From assembly GCF_003991355.1 (NCBI RefSeq), contig NZ_RCSU01000010.1, positions 1-64,000 on the forward strand: a DNA stretch of 64,000 nt. The letters are read 5' to 3'. Positions within the stretch are counted from its first letter, which is position 1; each line of letters starts with the position of its first letter. A program made the translations under genes and the position numbers. The stretch is from Pseudoflavitalea rhizosphaerae. Lineage in GTDB: Bacteria > Bacteroidota > Bacteroidia > Chitinophagales > Chitinophagaceae. Positions 17,936 to 25,859 of the stretch are shown here, one piece after another. The notes beneath the pieces are model-generated. The model was given only the letters and a program-made list of their open reading frames with translations, ran no database searches and was not told the DNA's origin.

Positions 17936-19498
17936 ATGCCCAATAGATCAACAGACGCCTTATTTCAACTGATCCACTCACTGGAAAAGTCCGAAAAGCG
18001 AAATTTTAAACTGTATGTGACCCGGAATTCTTCCGGTGAAGACCTCAAAGTGGTGCAACTGTTCGACGCCATGGACAAAATGGAAGAATATGATGAGGCA
18101 TTGATCCTTAAAAAGAACAAAGACCTCAAGAAACAGCAGCTCTCCAATATCAAGGCCCACCTGTACAAACAGATCCTGAGCTCACTCCGTCTGATCAAGG
18201 ATGATGAGAATATCGATATCCAGCTCCGTGAGCAAATGGACCATGCCCGCATCCTCTATAATAAAGGTCTTTATCTCCAGAGCCTGAAAGTGCTGGACCG
18301 CATGAAGGAACTTGCCCGTTATTATAACCAGTTCACTTATTTATTGCAGGTACTCTTCCTCGAGAAAAAAATCGAAGCCCTGCATATCACCCGCAGTATG
18401 CAGGACCGCGCGGATAAACTTACCTCCGAAGTAGAAGAAGTGAACCAGCGGCTGGATATGACCAGCAAGCTCAGTAACCTCTCCCTTCAACTCTATAGCT
18501 GGTATATCAGGAATGGTCATGCGAGAAATGAAAAGGACGAAAAATTGGTGACCAGTTTCTTCGAAAAACATTTCCCCAAAGAAGCAGAAGGACTGAAAGG
18601 TTTTTACGAACGATTGTACCGGTACCAATGTTATTGCTGGTACGGATTTATCAGGCAGGACCTGCTCACTTATTATCGCTACACTCAAAAATGGGTGGAC
18701 CTTTTCAGCAAGGAAGAGCAAATGATAGAAGTGGAAACTGCCCACTACATCAAAGGGCTGCATAATCTGCTCAGCGCACATTTTGACCTGGGGAATTTCC
18801 AGAAGTTCAATGAGGTGTTAGATGTGTTTGAAAAGTTCTCACACTCGAAGATCGTGGTGCATAATCATAACAATACCATACAGACCTTTGTATACCTCAA
18901 TACCAGCCGGATCAATAAACATTTCATGGAAGGCACTTTCACGGAAGGATGTGAGCAGGTGCCTGTGATTGAAGCAAAACTGAAAGAATACAGTTTGTAT
19001 CTGGACCGGCACCGCATTCTTGTTTTTTACTACAAATTTGCCTCATTGTATTTTGGCGCCGGTCAGTACGAACAGGCCATAGATTACCTGAACAAGATCA
19101 TCAACTGGAAAGTGGATTTGCGCACAGACCTGCAGGCTTACAGCCGCCTGCTGCATTTGATTGCTCACTATGAATTGAAGAACTATGATCTGCTGGAATA
19201 TCTTTTCAAATCTGTGTATCGCTTCATGTCGAAAATGGAAAACCTTTCTGTGGTGGAAGAAGAGATCTTCGCGTTCTTACGGAGATCATTCCACGTAACG
19301 CCGAAAGACCTGAAAGGAGAATTCGAAAAGCTGCTCAATAAATTAAAACAGCATGAGCGTAACCGTTACGAAACGCGTGCGTTCATGTATCTGGATATCA
19401 TCTCCTGGCTGGAAAGTAAGATCAGCAAAGTGCCGGTTCAGAATATTATCAGGCAAAAGTATCTGCACGCTTCCAAAAGGAAGGCGGTGGAGGAATAA
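17936..19498 (+). CDS. Uncharacterised helical-repeat protein
   Basis: This 520-aa protein has no signal peptide or membrane helix. It is strongly alpha-helical, rich in Leu, Lys, Tyr and Glu, with repeating helix pairs resembling TPR-type solenoids (YNKGLYLQSLKVLDRMKELA near residue 107, YFGAGQYEQAIDYLNKIINW near 375). The N-terminus (TDALFQLIHSLEKSEKRNFKLY) is a motif I associate with a conserved Bacteroidetes hypothetical family of unknown function. It is divergent from leuA across a 223-bp spacer and monocistronic, ending at repeat copy E. A scaffolding or protein-interaction role is the only reasonable inference. Confidence 0.8.
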   Translation: MPNRSTDALFQLIHSLEKSEKRNFKLYVTRNSSGEDLKVVQLFDAMDKMEEYDEALILKKNKDLKKQQLSNIKAHLYKQILSSLRLIKDDENIDIQLREQMDHARILYNKGLYLQSLKVLDRMKELARYYNQFTYLLQVLFLEKKIEALHITRSMQDRADKLTSEVEEVNQRLDMTSKLSNLSLQLYSWYIRNGHARNEKDEKLVTSFFEKHFPKEAEGLKGFYERLYRYQCYCWYGFIRQDLLTYYRYTQKWVDLFSKEEQMIEVETAHYIKGLHNLLSAHFDLGNFQKFNEVLDVFEKFSHSKIVVHNHNNTIQTFVYLNTSRINKHFMEGTFTEGCEQVPVIEAKLKEYSLYLDRHRILVFYYKFASLYFGAGQYEQAIDYLNKIINWKVDLRTDLQAYSRLLHLIAHYELKNYDLLEYLFKSVYRFMSKMENLSVVEEEIFAFLRRSFHVTPKDLKGEFEKLLNKLKQHERNRYETRAFMYLDIISWLESKISKVPVQNIIRQKYLHASKRKAVEE

Positions 19499-19501
19499 AG
19501 C

Positions 19502-19627
19502 AGCGTGTGGCCAGTCGCTCGCCTCCCGGCGAGTGACCTTTGTTTGTTCGCCTCCGGCGAACACCGTGTCGCCGGAGGCGACGAAATAGAAGTCACTCGC
19601 CGGGAGGCGAGCGACTGGCCACACGCT
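19502..19627. repeat. REP/BIME-like palindromic repeat, copy E
   Basis: This is the longest intact copy. The outer arms run from AGCGTGTGGCCAGTCGC to GCGACTGGCCACACGCT, with GCCTCCCGGCGAG paired to CTCGCCGGGAGGC. The inner arms are GTTCGCCTCCGGCGAAC and GTGTCGCCGGAGGCGAC. The outermost GTGTGGCCAG differs from copies C and F, but the complement changes with it. It lies between two convergent genes, where it could act as a two-way end of transcription. Confidence 0.92.
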
Positions 19628-19629
19628 AA

Positions 19630-20793
19630 TTAATATTTCGTCAGCTCAGGATGAACCGCATCTATCCAGCCCAGGATACCACCTTTCAGATTGTAAAGAT
19701 TTTCAAAGCCGAATTTCTCTTCCAGCTCACGAATTGCTTTGGCGCTGCGGCCTCCCATCTTACAATGCACAACCACCTTCTTTTCTTTGCTGATGCGATC
19801 AGCATTGGCGGCAACAGTAGCTAACGGTATCAGCTCAGCGCCGATATTCACGATCTCATATTCATGCGGCTCACGCACATCGATGATCTGATATTGTTCA
19901 CCATTCACCTGCCAGTTGTATAATTCTTCTGCAGAGATTTCCTTTATCGGTTTTTCCACCGCCTTCACGCCGCAGAACTGTTCATAATCGATCAACCCGG
20001 TGATGGTTGGATTCTCTCCATTCAACGGATTGTCTTTTCTCCTTGAAATATTGAATGTGCGGCTCTCGAAATTGAGCGCATCGAAAATATAGAATCTACC
20101 GGACAGTGGCTCTCCCACTCCCGTGATCACTTTGATTGTCTCCAGCGCCTGCAGGCTGCCGATGATGCCGGGCAGCACGCCGAGTACCCCACCTTCAGCG
20201 CAACTCGGCACCAGTCCGGGCGGAGGAGGTGTTGGATAGAGATCGCGGTAGTTGGGCCCCAGCTCTCCGTTTGCATTGGTGTAGTTGAAAACAGCAACCT
20301 GTCCTTCGAACTGGAAAATTGATGCATACACATTCGGTTTACCGAGTAATACCGCTGCATCATTCACCAGGTATCTTGTTGGAAAATTGTCTGTGCCGTC
20401 TGCAATCACATCGTAATCCCTGAGAATATCCAGTGCATTCTGCGATGTAAGCTGCGTATTGTGTAAAATGATATTGATATGCGGGTTCAGGGCTTCCAGT
20501 CTTTTTTTCGCTTCGAGTACTTTTGGCTTACCGATGGCTTCCACACCGAAGAGCACCTGGCGTTGCAGGTTGCTATCGTCCACCACATCGAAGTCCACGA
20601 TACCGATAGTGCCTACACCAGCCGCCGCGAGATAGAGCAGCGACGGGCTCCCCAGCCCTCCCGATCCAACCACCAGCACTTTGGCGGCCTTCAGTTTCTG
20701 CTGTGCTTCCAGTCCAAATCCGGGGATGATGATATGCCGGTTATACCTGGCCAGTTCATCTTTTGAAAAAGTAACAGGGTTATTGTTGCTCAT
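19630..20793 (-). CDS. MoeB/ThiF-type adenylyltransferase fused to rhodanese (MoeZ-like)
   Basis: This E1-like enzyme should adenylate the C-terminal glycine of the small carrier encoded upstream and load sulfur onto it. Residues about 1-250 are the ThiF fold (KVLVVGSGGLGSPSLLYLAAAG, DFDVVDDSNLQRQVLF, ADGTDNFPTRYLVND). The conserved cysteine is in PSCAEGGVLGVLPGIIGSL. Residues about 285-387 are a rhodanese domain with active Cys344 in HCKMGGRS. The first pair of zinc-binding cysteines of E. coli MoeB is replaced (GPNYRDLYP). It is the fourth gene of the cysteine operon, 27 bp after the carrier gene. In M. tuberculosis the equivalent MoeZ serves CysO. Confidence 0.9.
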   Translation of the reverse strand: MSNNNPVTFSKDELARYNRHIIIPGFGLEAQQKLKAAKVLVVGSGGLGSPSLLYLAAAGVGTIGIVDFDVVDDSNLQRQVLFGVEAIGKPKVLEAKKRLEALNPHINIILHNTQLTSQNALDILRDYDVIADGTDNFPTRYLVNDAAVLLGKPNVYASIFQFEGQVAVFNYTNANGELGPNYRDLYPTPPPPGLVPSCAEGGVLGVLPGIIGSLQALETIKVITGVGEPLSGRFYIFDALNFESRTFNISRRKDNPLNGENPTITGLIDYEQFCGVKAVEKPIKEISAEELYNWQVNGEQYQIIDVREPHEYEIVNIGAELIPLATVAANADRISKEKKVVVHCKMGGRSAKAIRELEEKFGFENLYNLKGGILGWIDAVHPELTKY

Positions 20794-20820
20794 GGGATGA
20801 TTTTTTTAGGATGATAACTA

Positions 20821-21099
20821 TTATGCATAACCGCCCGCAATAGCCGGCACGATGCTGATCACGGTATCCGTTTTCACGGTTGTTTGTTCCTGTTGCAGAT
20901 CCCTGATATCGTCGTTGCCTACGAAGATATTCACAAAGGAACGGATCTGTCCCTTTTCATCCAGGAGATGTTTTTTCAGGTCAGGGAAATTGAGCGTAAG
21001 CTCGTCTACTGTTTGTTGAATATTTTCTGCTTTCACTTCCAGCCTGGCTGTGTTGTTGGTGAATTTGCGCAGCGGAGTGGGAATGATCACTGTTGCCAT
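20821..21099 (-). CDS. ThiS/MoaD-like sulfur carrier with masked C-terminus (CysO-like)
   Basis: This 92-aa ubiquitin-like carrier matches CysO/MoaD proteins: PTPLRKFTNNTARLEV at the start, a middle INIFVG-type strand (RSFVNIFVGNDDIRDL), and a C-terminal VISIVPAIAGG. Such carriers work as a thiocarboxylate on a terminal Gly-Gly. Here Gly89-Gly90 is followed by Tyr91-Ala92, so the tail must be trimmed before sulfur can be loaded. The JAMM peptidase gene 12 bp upstream is the obvious candidate, as for QbsD acting on QbsE in Pseudomonas. It probably donates sulfur to the CysM-like enzyme of the same operon. Confidence 0.88.
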   Translation of the reverse strand: MATVIIPTPLRKFTNNTARLEVKAENIQQTVDELTLNFPDLKKHLLDEKGQIRSFVNIFVGNDDIRDLQQEQTTVKTDTVISIVPAIAGGYA

Positions 21100-21111
21100 G
21101 ATTGATGCGAT

Positions 21112-21567
21112 TTATGATTGATGATTGAATATATGATTGGTATTGCCGGCCACTACGCCAACATTTTCTTCGTCGAACTGGTCCTCGTCGTTCAGCCTCC
21201 AGGAGCGGAGCGCATCAGACCTTCCGTCCAGCACAGAAATGATTAAGTAGCTGAACCAGGGTTGGGCCGCTACCCTGTCGTGCTCCGAAGGGATGGCCGG
21301 ATGGTTCGGATGTGAATGGTACACACCCAGCAATTGCAGATCGTTCGCTTCTGCAAACTGTTCAGCTTTTAGATAATCGATCGGGGCAATGGCAAAACGG
21401 CGGCGCTTATCGCCTTCCTTTGCATTGTTCACCACCTGGATCTGTGTGATGGCGCGGAAGCCGTTGCTGTCTTCTGTTCCGAAAAGGAAGCCGCAACATT
21501 CATCCGGGAATGCTGCAACAGCATCTTTCAAAATCTCTGCCCGGGCGGAGTTATCGATGATGATCAT
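21112..21567 (-). CDS. JAMM/MPN+ zinc metallopeptidase (Mec-like)
   Basis: This 151-aa enzyme has the full JAMM set: Glu23 (DECCGF), His84 and His86 (HSHPNHP), Ser94 and Asp97. In M. tuberculosis, Mec releases newly made cysteine from CysO; in Pseudomonas, QbsD removes a terminal dipeptide from QbsE. Both jobs are possible here because the carrier ends Gly-Gly-Tyr-Ala. It overlaps the cysM stop by 4 bp (ATGA type) and precedes the carrier gene by 12 bp, which implies translational coupling. Confidence 0.9.
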   Translation of the reverse strand: MIIIDNSARAEILKDAVAAFPDECCGFLFGTEDSNGFRAITQIQVVNNAKEGDKRRRFAIAPIDYLKAEQFAEANDLQLLGVYHSHPNHPAIPSEHDRVAAQPWFSYLIISVLDGRSDALRSWRLNDEDQFDEENVGVVAGNTNHIFNHQS

Positions 21568-22511
21568 ATGATGTTAAGTTTTGAAACTACTTCACTGTAT
21601 TTGTCTGCATTGTCAGGAAGAATGGTGACCACTGTTCCTGATTCCAGCTGAGTGGCCACGCGGATAGCCCCTGCGAGATTGGCGGCGCTGCTGGGGCTGA
21701 GCCGCAGTCCCTCATATTTCCAGGCTGCTTTCATGATCTCCCAGGCTTCTTCTGTTCCCACTTCCTGGTTATGATCTGCCACGGAAGGATCGTAGATACC
21801 AGGCACCAGCGCGGTTTCCAGGTGTTTCCAGCCTTCCAGGCCATGCAACGGATTATCGGGCTGCAGCGAAATGAGTTGTACAGAGGGATCAAGCTCCTTC
21901 AATCTTCTGCCGGTGCCCACAAAGGTCCCGGTGGTGCCAAGTGCCGCTACAAAATGGGTGAGTCCGGGCAAAGCTTCTTTGATCTCCGGCGCCGTGGTAT
22001 GATAATGCGCTTTCCAGTTATTGACATTCTTATACTGGTCTGCGTAGAAATATTTATGAGGATGGGAAGCAACCAGTTCCCTGGCGGCAGCCTGTGCGCC
22101 ATCCGTACCTTCGAAACGGGAAGTGAAAATGATAGTGGCGCCAAGCGACAACAGGATCTCCTTTCGTTCCTTACTGGCATTTTCAGGAAGACAAAGCGTA
22201 ACAGGTATTCCCAACAAATGTCCAATCTTCGCATAGGCGATACCGGTATTGCCGCTGGTTGCATCCAGCAATGCAGTATTGCGGGACAGCGCTCCGCTCT
22301 CGATGGCATGTTTAAAGATATAGTATGCTGCGCGGGCTTTCACACTGCCCGATAATTGCTCCCATTCCTTCTTCGCATACAACTGCACGCCGGGCTTTGA
22401 AAAGAGTTTGGTGATGGCATGCAACGGTGTTCGCCCCACCTGGTTCCCCAGCAGCTTTACACTTTGCAGCAGCGATGGATCAACATTTGTTGATGCTGTT
22501 GTAACGGACAT
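21564..22511 (-). CDS. cysM: Cysteine synthase family PLP enzyme (CysM-like)
   Basis: This 315-aa fold-type II PLP enzyme should make cysteine from an activated serine. The PLP lysine is Lys58 (QLSGSVKARAA), TSGNTGIAYA binds the cofactor or substrate near residue 88, and the glycine loop ALGTTGTFVGTGRR binds PLP phosphate. The linkage to a carrier protein, its activase and a JAMM peptidase points to the thiocarboxylate-dependent type rather than the free-sulfide type. I start it at ATG 22511 (MSVTTASTNV). The open frame up to 22628 passes through the attenuator hairpin and is not expected to be translated. It is the first structural gene after the poly-Cys leader. Confidence 0.92.
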   Translation of the reverse strand: MSVTTASTNVDPSLLQSVKLLGNQVGRTPLHAITKLFSKPGVQLYAKKEWEQLSGSVKARAAYYIFKHAIESGALSRNTALLDATSGNTGIAYAKIGHLLGIPVTLCLPENASKERKEILLSLGATIIFTSRFEGTDGAQAAARELVASHPHKYFYADQYKNVNNWKAHYHTTAPEIKEALPGLTHFVAALGTTGTFVGTGRRLKELDPSVQLISLQPDNPLHGLEGWKHLETALVPGIYDPSVADHNQEVGTEEAWEIMKAAWKYEGLRLSPSSAANLAGAIRVATQLESGTVVTILPDNADKYSEVVSKLNII

Positions 22512-22559
22512 AATCGGCTTTTTTGTTTTTATGAGTGAGCCACGGACGCAGAGGGACAT

Positions 22560-22588
22560 AAAAAAAGCTCCACCGCGTGGTGGAGCTT
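22560..22588 (-). terminator. Attenuator terminator of the cysteine operon
   Basis: On the minus strand the stem AAGCTCCACC / GGTGGAGCTT (10 bp, 4-nt loop) is followed by seven T. It begins 27 nt after the stop of the poly-Cys leader and ends about 50 nt before cysM. The 5' arm's TCCACC (22579-22584) can pair with GGTGGG (22638-22643) inside the leader, giving a candidate antiterminator. Confidence 0.92.
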
Positions 22589-22615
22589 CACTATGTTGTT
22601 GCATATTTATATACA

Positions 22616-22723
22616 CTAACTTAACCAACGGCTATCGCCCACCCAAATAACCCTGGCGCTTTGTTTACAACAACAGCAACAACAAGAATTATTTGAATGA
22701 TTGATTTGCATCGGTTGATTCAT
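22616..22723 (-). CDS. Poly-cysteine leader peptide of the cysteine operon
   Basis: This 35-codon ORF runs from ATG 22723 to TAG. Codons 14-19 (22667-22684) are six consecutive cysteines: TGT TGT TGC TGT TGT TGT. The rest is polar and Asn/Ser-rich before the run, with Trp-Val-Gly-Asp-Ser-Arg-Trp near the end. It is too short and too odd for an enzyme. It lies directly before a Rho-independent terminator and a cysteine biosynthesis operon. A ribosome short of Cys-tRNA would stall on the run and leave GGTGGG (22638-22643) free to disrupt the terminator. The polar, Cys-packed sequence could alternatively be a metal-binding peptide, or a chance reading of an ACA-type repeat. Confidence 0.82.
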   Translation of the reverse strand: MNQPMQINHSNNSCCCCCCKQSARVIWVGDSRWLS

Positions 22724-22730
22724 TTCTCTA

Positions 22731-22738
22731 CAAATATA
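22731..22738 (-). promoter_or_regulatory. -7 promoter box for the cysteine operon
   Basis: The minus strand reads TATATTTG, a full TAnnTTTG match, only 8 nt upstream of the leader ATG. Initiation about 7 nt downstream would make the leader mRNA nearly leaderless. The same octamer precedes the SAM riboswitch. The best upstream TTG is 15 nt away, shorter than usual. Confidence 0.55.
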
Positions 22739-22797
22739 ATAGGAAATTATTTACAATTCCTATTCATTGGGTAGACTATCTGTTAAAAAATATTCAC

Positions 22798-23127
22798 TCA
22801 ATGCTTCGATACAGCCTTGAGCCCTATGATTGAACCGATTAGGAGAAAGATGAATAATAACCGCAAAAATCCTGCGGGTTCTTTGAAAAGGAAGATACCG
22901 ACCAGCACAGTTCCCACCGCTCCGATGCCCGTCCACACGGCATATGCAGTGCCCATCGGCAGCGTGAGCGTAGCCCGGTACAGCAGGTACATGCTGATAC
23001 TCATCGTGATCAGGAAAGCGATCCACCATCCGGTTGATGCAGCTCCCGTGGTTTCTTTGGCCTTGCCCATGCAGGTAGTGAAGGCCACCTCAAACAATCC
23101 GGCGATAATGAGAATAACCCAGTTCAT
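22798..23127 (-). CDS. SMR-family small exporter (SugE/Gdx type)
   Basis: This 109-aa protein has four membrane helices (residues about 1-20, 33-50, 58-80 and 86-104). The SMR signatures are GLFEVAFTTCMGKA in helix 1 with the essential Glu13, YAVWTGIGAVGTVLVGIFLFKEP in helix 3, and GLK at the end. The GLFEV and WTGIGAVG forms are closer to the SugE/Gdx subgroup, known to export guanidinium, than to EmrE. Only one SMR gene is present, so it should work as a dual-topology homodimer. No guanidine riboswitch was seen in the 70-bp spacer upstream. Confidence 0.88.
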   Translation of the reverse strand: MNWVILIIAGLFEVAFTTCMGKAKETTGAASTGWWIAFLITMSISMYLLYRATLTLPMGTAYAVWTGIGAVGTVLVGIFLFKEPAGFLRLLFIFLLIGSIIGLKAVSKH

Positions 23128-23197
23128 AATTTATTGATTTAGGGCTGCAAAGTTCCGCAACCCTGGTATGCGCTGTTTATACAAATGATAAAAACCG

Positions 23198-24796
23198 CTA
23201 CTTCACAGCAAAAAGGTGCCCGGCCATTTTTTTATCGTGACCATATACATCTTCCCTGAAATTCAGCCTGCCTTCCCGGTCAACCCAGGCAGTGAAATAG
23301 CCAATGAATACAGGAACGCTGTGTTTGAGGGTAACATATTGTTCTTTCCGGGAATTCATGGCTTTGGAGATACTGGCCGAATCCCATTTGGGATCGTCCC
23401 GCAAAAGGTATTGCGCCAACCGCTTTGGCTCATGCAGGCGGATACAGCCGTGGCTGAATGCCCGCTTGTCCCTGTCGAACAGGCTGCGGCTGGGCGTATC
23501 GTGCAGGTAGATATTGTAGGAATTGGGGAAGAGGAATTTGACGCCTCCAAGGGAATTCCAGGGGCCGGGTTTCTGCCGAACACTGTTCCCGATCTTTTCC
23601 ATATGATGCCTTGCCAGATAACCGGGATCTCGCCTGATCCCCGGCAATACTTCATTCTTGAGGATGCCAGGCGGCACATTCCAGTACGGACTGAACACAA
23701 CATATTTGAGGTCGCCGGAGAAGATCACCGTATTGTGCGCTGGTGTACCAACCACTACGCCCATATTCCAGGCATATTTTCCATTTTCGTATACATGTAA
23801 CCGGTATTCGGGTATATTGATCAGCAGGTAATCGGAAGGTGGCTCAGCAGGCACCCAGCGGATCCTTTCCATATTGATCAGGATCTGACGGATGCGGTCG
23901 TCCACCGGTTTATTCATTTCCTTCACCAGTTTGCTGTTCACTTTTCCATCACTGGAGAAACCATATCTTGCCTGATAGTTCCTGACGGCTTCCACCAGCC
24001 TGGGCGTGAAAGTTGAACTGGTATCACTGCCTTCGAAATCGCCGGAAGCAAAAAGTCTTTTCTTGATCTGGGTGATCAAAGCAGAAGAATCTCCTTCCCT
24101 GTACACTTTCTTACCAGGATCGGCAATGGAAGGCCAGCCGCCTTCTTTTTCGATACCATAATATTTAAGCAAATACTCTTTCAGCAGGTTATACTGCCGG
24201 TTGACGGGTTCGTAACGGGACACATCTTTTCCCCTGTTCCTGATCAGGGAATCGAGAAGTGACACCACGTCCACTTTTTTTCGGGGAATGAACCAGCCCA
24301 GGTCTTTAAGCTGCTGATTGCTGCCGGCCCAGGCGCGGTTGGCGAACCGGAAGAACTGTTCCGTAAGGCGTAGCTCGGTATTCATGAGCAGCGGGCTCTT
24401 CACATTGAAAGAGTCCTTGTTGTTCTTGATGGAATCGATGACCACTTCCAACCTGGGGTCATAGATTGAGCTGTCGCCGGAGTATCCGATATAATTGTTC
24501 TGCATCTCTATGAATGTAGGCACGTATTCAGCAATGGTGCCATCAAGGAACCAGGCATACTGGTAGTTGCGTGAGTTATAGAAACTACGCACCCGGTCTG
24601 CGAGCGTATCTTGCAGTTTTTCGGCAGCGATGTATTTTTCCATGCTGGCGCTGTCGAAGAACAGTTCGCTGTAAGAGTTCGTCTCATTGATGGTAGTATC
24701 CCTGGGGGCTACAGGGGGAGGAGATTTTTCACTGTTGCCATTGCAGGAATAAAAGATAATGGCCGTTACTGCAGCGTATCGTACAAATCTGTTCAT
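23198..24796 (-). CDS. L,D-transpeptidase, YcbB/LdtD-like lipoprotein
   Basis: This cell-wall enzyme of 532 aa should form 3-3 cross-links in peptidoglycan or anchor proteins to it. The start at ATG 24796 gives MNRFVRYAAV followed by a short hydrophobic stretch and a lipobox-like FYSC, so export as a lipoprotein is likely. A peptidoglycan-binding-like segment is in the middle (LITQIKKRLFASGDFEG). The YkuD catalytic domain has YLHDTPSRSLFDRDKRAFSHGCIRL, described as one motif, with the active Cys near residue 451. The long N-terminal region is typical of LdtD-type enzymes. Monocistronic by spacing. Confidence 0.9.
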   Translation of the reverse strand: MNRFVRYAAVTAIIFYSCNGNSEKSPPPVAPRDTTINETNSYSELFFDSASMEKYIAAEKLQDTLADRVRSFYNSRNYQYAWFLDGTIAEYVPTFIEMQNNYIGYSGDSSIYDPRLEVVIDSIKNNKDSFNVKSPLLMNTELRLTEQFFRFANRAWAGSNQQLKDLGWFIPRKKVDVVSLLDSLIRNRGKDVSRYEPVNRQYNLLKEYLLKYYGIEKEGGWPSIADPGKKVYREGDSSALITQIKKRLFASGDFEGSDTSSTFTPRLVEAVRNYQARYGFSSDGKVNSKLVKEMNKPVDDRIRQILINMERIRWVPAEPPSDYLLINIPEYRLHVYENGKYAWNMGVVVGTPAHNTVIFSGDLKYVVFSPYWNVPPGILKNEVLPGIRRDPGYLARHHMEKIGNSVRQKPGPWNSLGGVKFLFPNSYNIYLHDTPSRSLFDRDKRAFSHGCIRLHEPKRLAQYLLRDDPKWDSASISKAMNSRKEQYVTLKHSVPVFIGYFTAWVDREGRLNFREDVYGHDKKMAGHLFAVK

Positions 24797-24860
24797 AGGT
24801 GCAAATATAAATATCAATTATATAGAATACAGGTTGGCAAGAAAGCGTATGAGCATAAGA

Positions 24861-24903
24861 GTAGTTTCCGACCACCCGGGCCTGCCGGGTAGCCGGAAAC
24901 TAC
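24861..24903 (-). terminator. Hairpin after the SH3-domain gene
   Basis: The arms GTAGTTTCCG and CGGAAACTAC (10 bp) enclose a second stem ACCCGG / CCGGGT. It lies 10 bp beyond the stop of the SH3-domain gene and before the L,D-transpeptidase start. The T run is weak, so the terminator role is tentative. Confidence 0.5.
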
Positions 24904-24912
24904 CGGTGATGC

Positions 24913-25335
24913 TTACTCTACAGGAGTAAGGTATTGTGCGGAGGCAAATCCTTCCACGCCTTTATCTGTTTTGATCTCCCACCATTGACCTTCTCCCTTG
25001 TTCACCAGGGTTACGATCTCATGATGAGCGGCCTTGCCCACGATCGGGTGATCGGTGCCGGGTCCTTTTCGGATGTTCAGGTTGGAAGAGGTGGTAGTCA
25101 CTTTCGCTTTGGCTCCGGGAGCCATGGATGTGACGTTCAGGTTCATGATCAGGTCAGCTGATCTGTAATCAGGATCGAGCCTGGAATAGATGTCCCACAA
25201 TTTGTCTTTGGCAGCGCCCGTAGGCACATCGCCATCGATATAGAGAACATTGTCCTGCTCCCTAACCTGCAGATTGGTAGCGCCTGAAGCGTTGGCGGCA
25301 TCCACCAGTTCCTTGTATTTTTCCTGAAGTGCCAT
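24913..25335 (-). CDS. BON-like plus bacterial SH3 domain protein
   Basis: This 140-aa protein has no signal peptide that I can see. Residues 1-70 look like a BON-type or related alpha-beta fold (NLQVREQDNVLYIDGDVPTG, then AKDKLWDIYSRLDPDYR). Residues 77-138 are an SH3b domain (SNLNIRKGPGTDHPIVGKA, WWEIKTDKGVEGFASAQYL). SH3b domains often bind peptidoglycan stems, which fits the L,D-transpeptidase beside it. It follows the BON lipoprotein gene by 23 bp, so the two are probably cotranscribed. The cellular location is unclear without a leader. Confidence 0.75.
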   Translation of the reverse strand: MALQEKYKELVDAANASGATNLQVREQDNVLYIDGDVPTGAAKDKLWDIYSRLDPDYRSADLIMNLNVTSMAPGAKAKVTTTSSNLNIRKGPGTDHPIVGKAAHHEIVTLVNKGEGQWWEIKTDKGVEGFASAQYLTPVE

Positions 25336-25358
25336 AGTTTGTTCCCTCCTCTGTTTGG

Positions 25359-25859
25359 TTATTGAATGGTAAGTTTGTTTTCGATCTTTTTAGGCTTCAG
25401 TGCATTCAGGCCCATCATGATCTTTTGCAGATCGGCCCTTTTAACTGTACCCGTAAGCGTGATCACGCCATCTTTCACTTCGGATTTTACAGTGGAGAAA
25501 TCTTTGAGGATGTCATTCACTCCTTTGGTGAGGGGATCATCAGGAGTAACTGTAACGGGTGCGGGATCTGGCATGGGAGGAGGAGCAACGGACAATTGAT
25601 TGTTCACTTCCTTGATGCCTTTTACGCCAGCCACTGCTGCGGCAAAAGCAGCTTTGGCATTGTCATCTTTCACTTCACCGGTAAGGGTTGCAACGCCATT
25701 TTGAACGGAGATCATGGGGGTGGGTCCTCCATCTGGAATTTTAGCCACTGCTTCTGTAGCTGCCTGCTGCAGGTCGGCGTCTTTGGGTTTGCTCTTACAT
25801 GATTGCTGGGCAAAGGCTACAAACAATACCATTGCCGTAATTGCCATCCATTTTTTCAT
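25359..25859 (-). CDS. Lipoprotein with two BON domains
   Basis: This 166-aa protein has a lipoprotein signal peptide (MKKWMAITAMVLFVAFAQQS followed by the lipobox Cys21). Two BON domains follow at about residues 30-90 and 105-166, each with the pattern of a VxxGVxTLTGxV strand pair (VQNGVATLTGEV and VKDGVITLTGTV). A proline-rich linker (APPPMPDPAPV) separates them. BON domains bind phospholipid or link membranes and envelope proteins. It is the first gene of a two-gene unit with the SH3-domain protein. Confidence 0.85.
   Translation of the reverse strand: MKKWMAITAMVLFVAFAQQSCKSKPKDADLQQAATEAVAKIPDGGPTPMISVQNGVATLTGEVKDDNAKAAFAAAVAGVKGIKEVNNQLSVAPPPMPDPAPVTVTPDDPLTKGVNDILKDFSTVKSEVKDGVITLTGTVKRADLQKIMMGLNALKPKKIENKLTIQ

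Noticed and set aside
22512-22628. N-terminal extension of CysM that reads through the attenuator
   Set aside because: The extra 39 residues come from the terminator hairpin and spacer; family likeness begins at MSVTTASTNV (22511).
22667-22684. Hexacysteine codons as a simple trinucleotide repeat only
   Set aside because: One codon is TGC, the frame has a clean start and stop, and the promoter, terminator and cysteine operon are all in the right places. A chance repeat remains the main rival and is listed as a refutation test.
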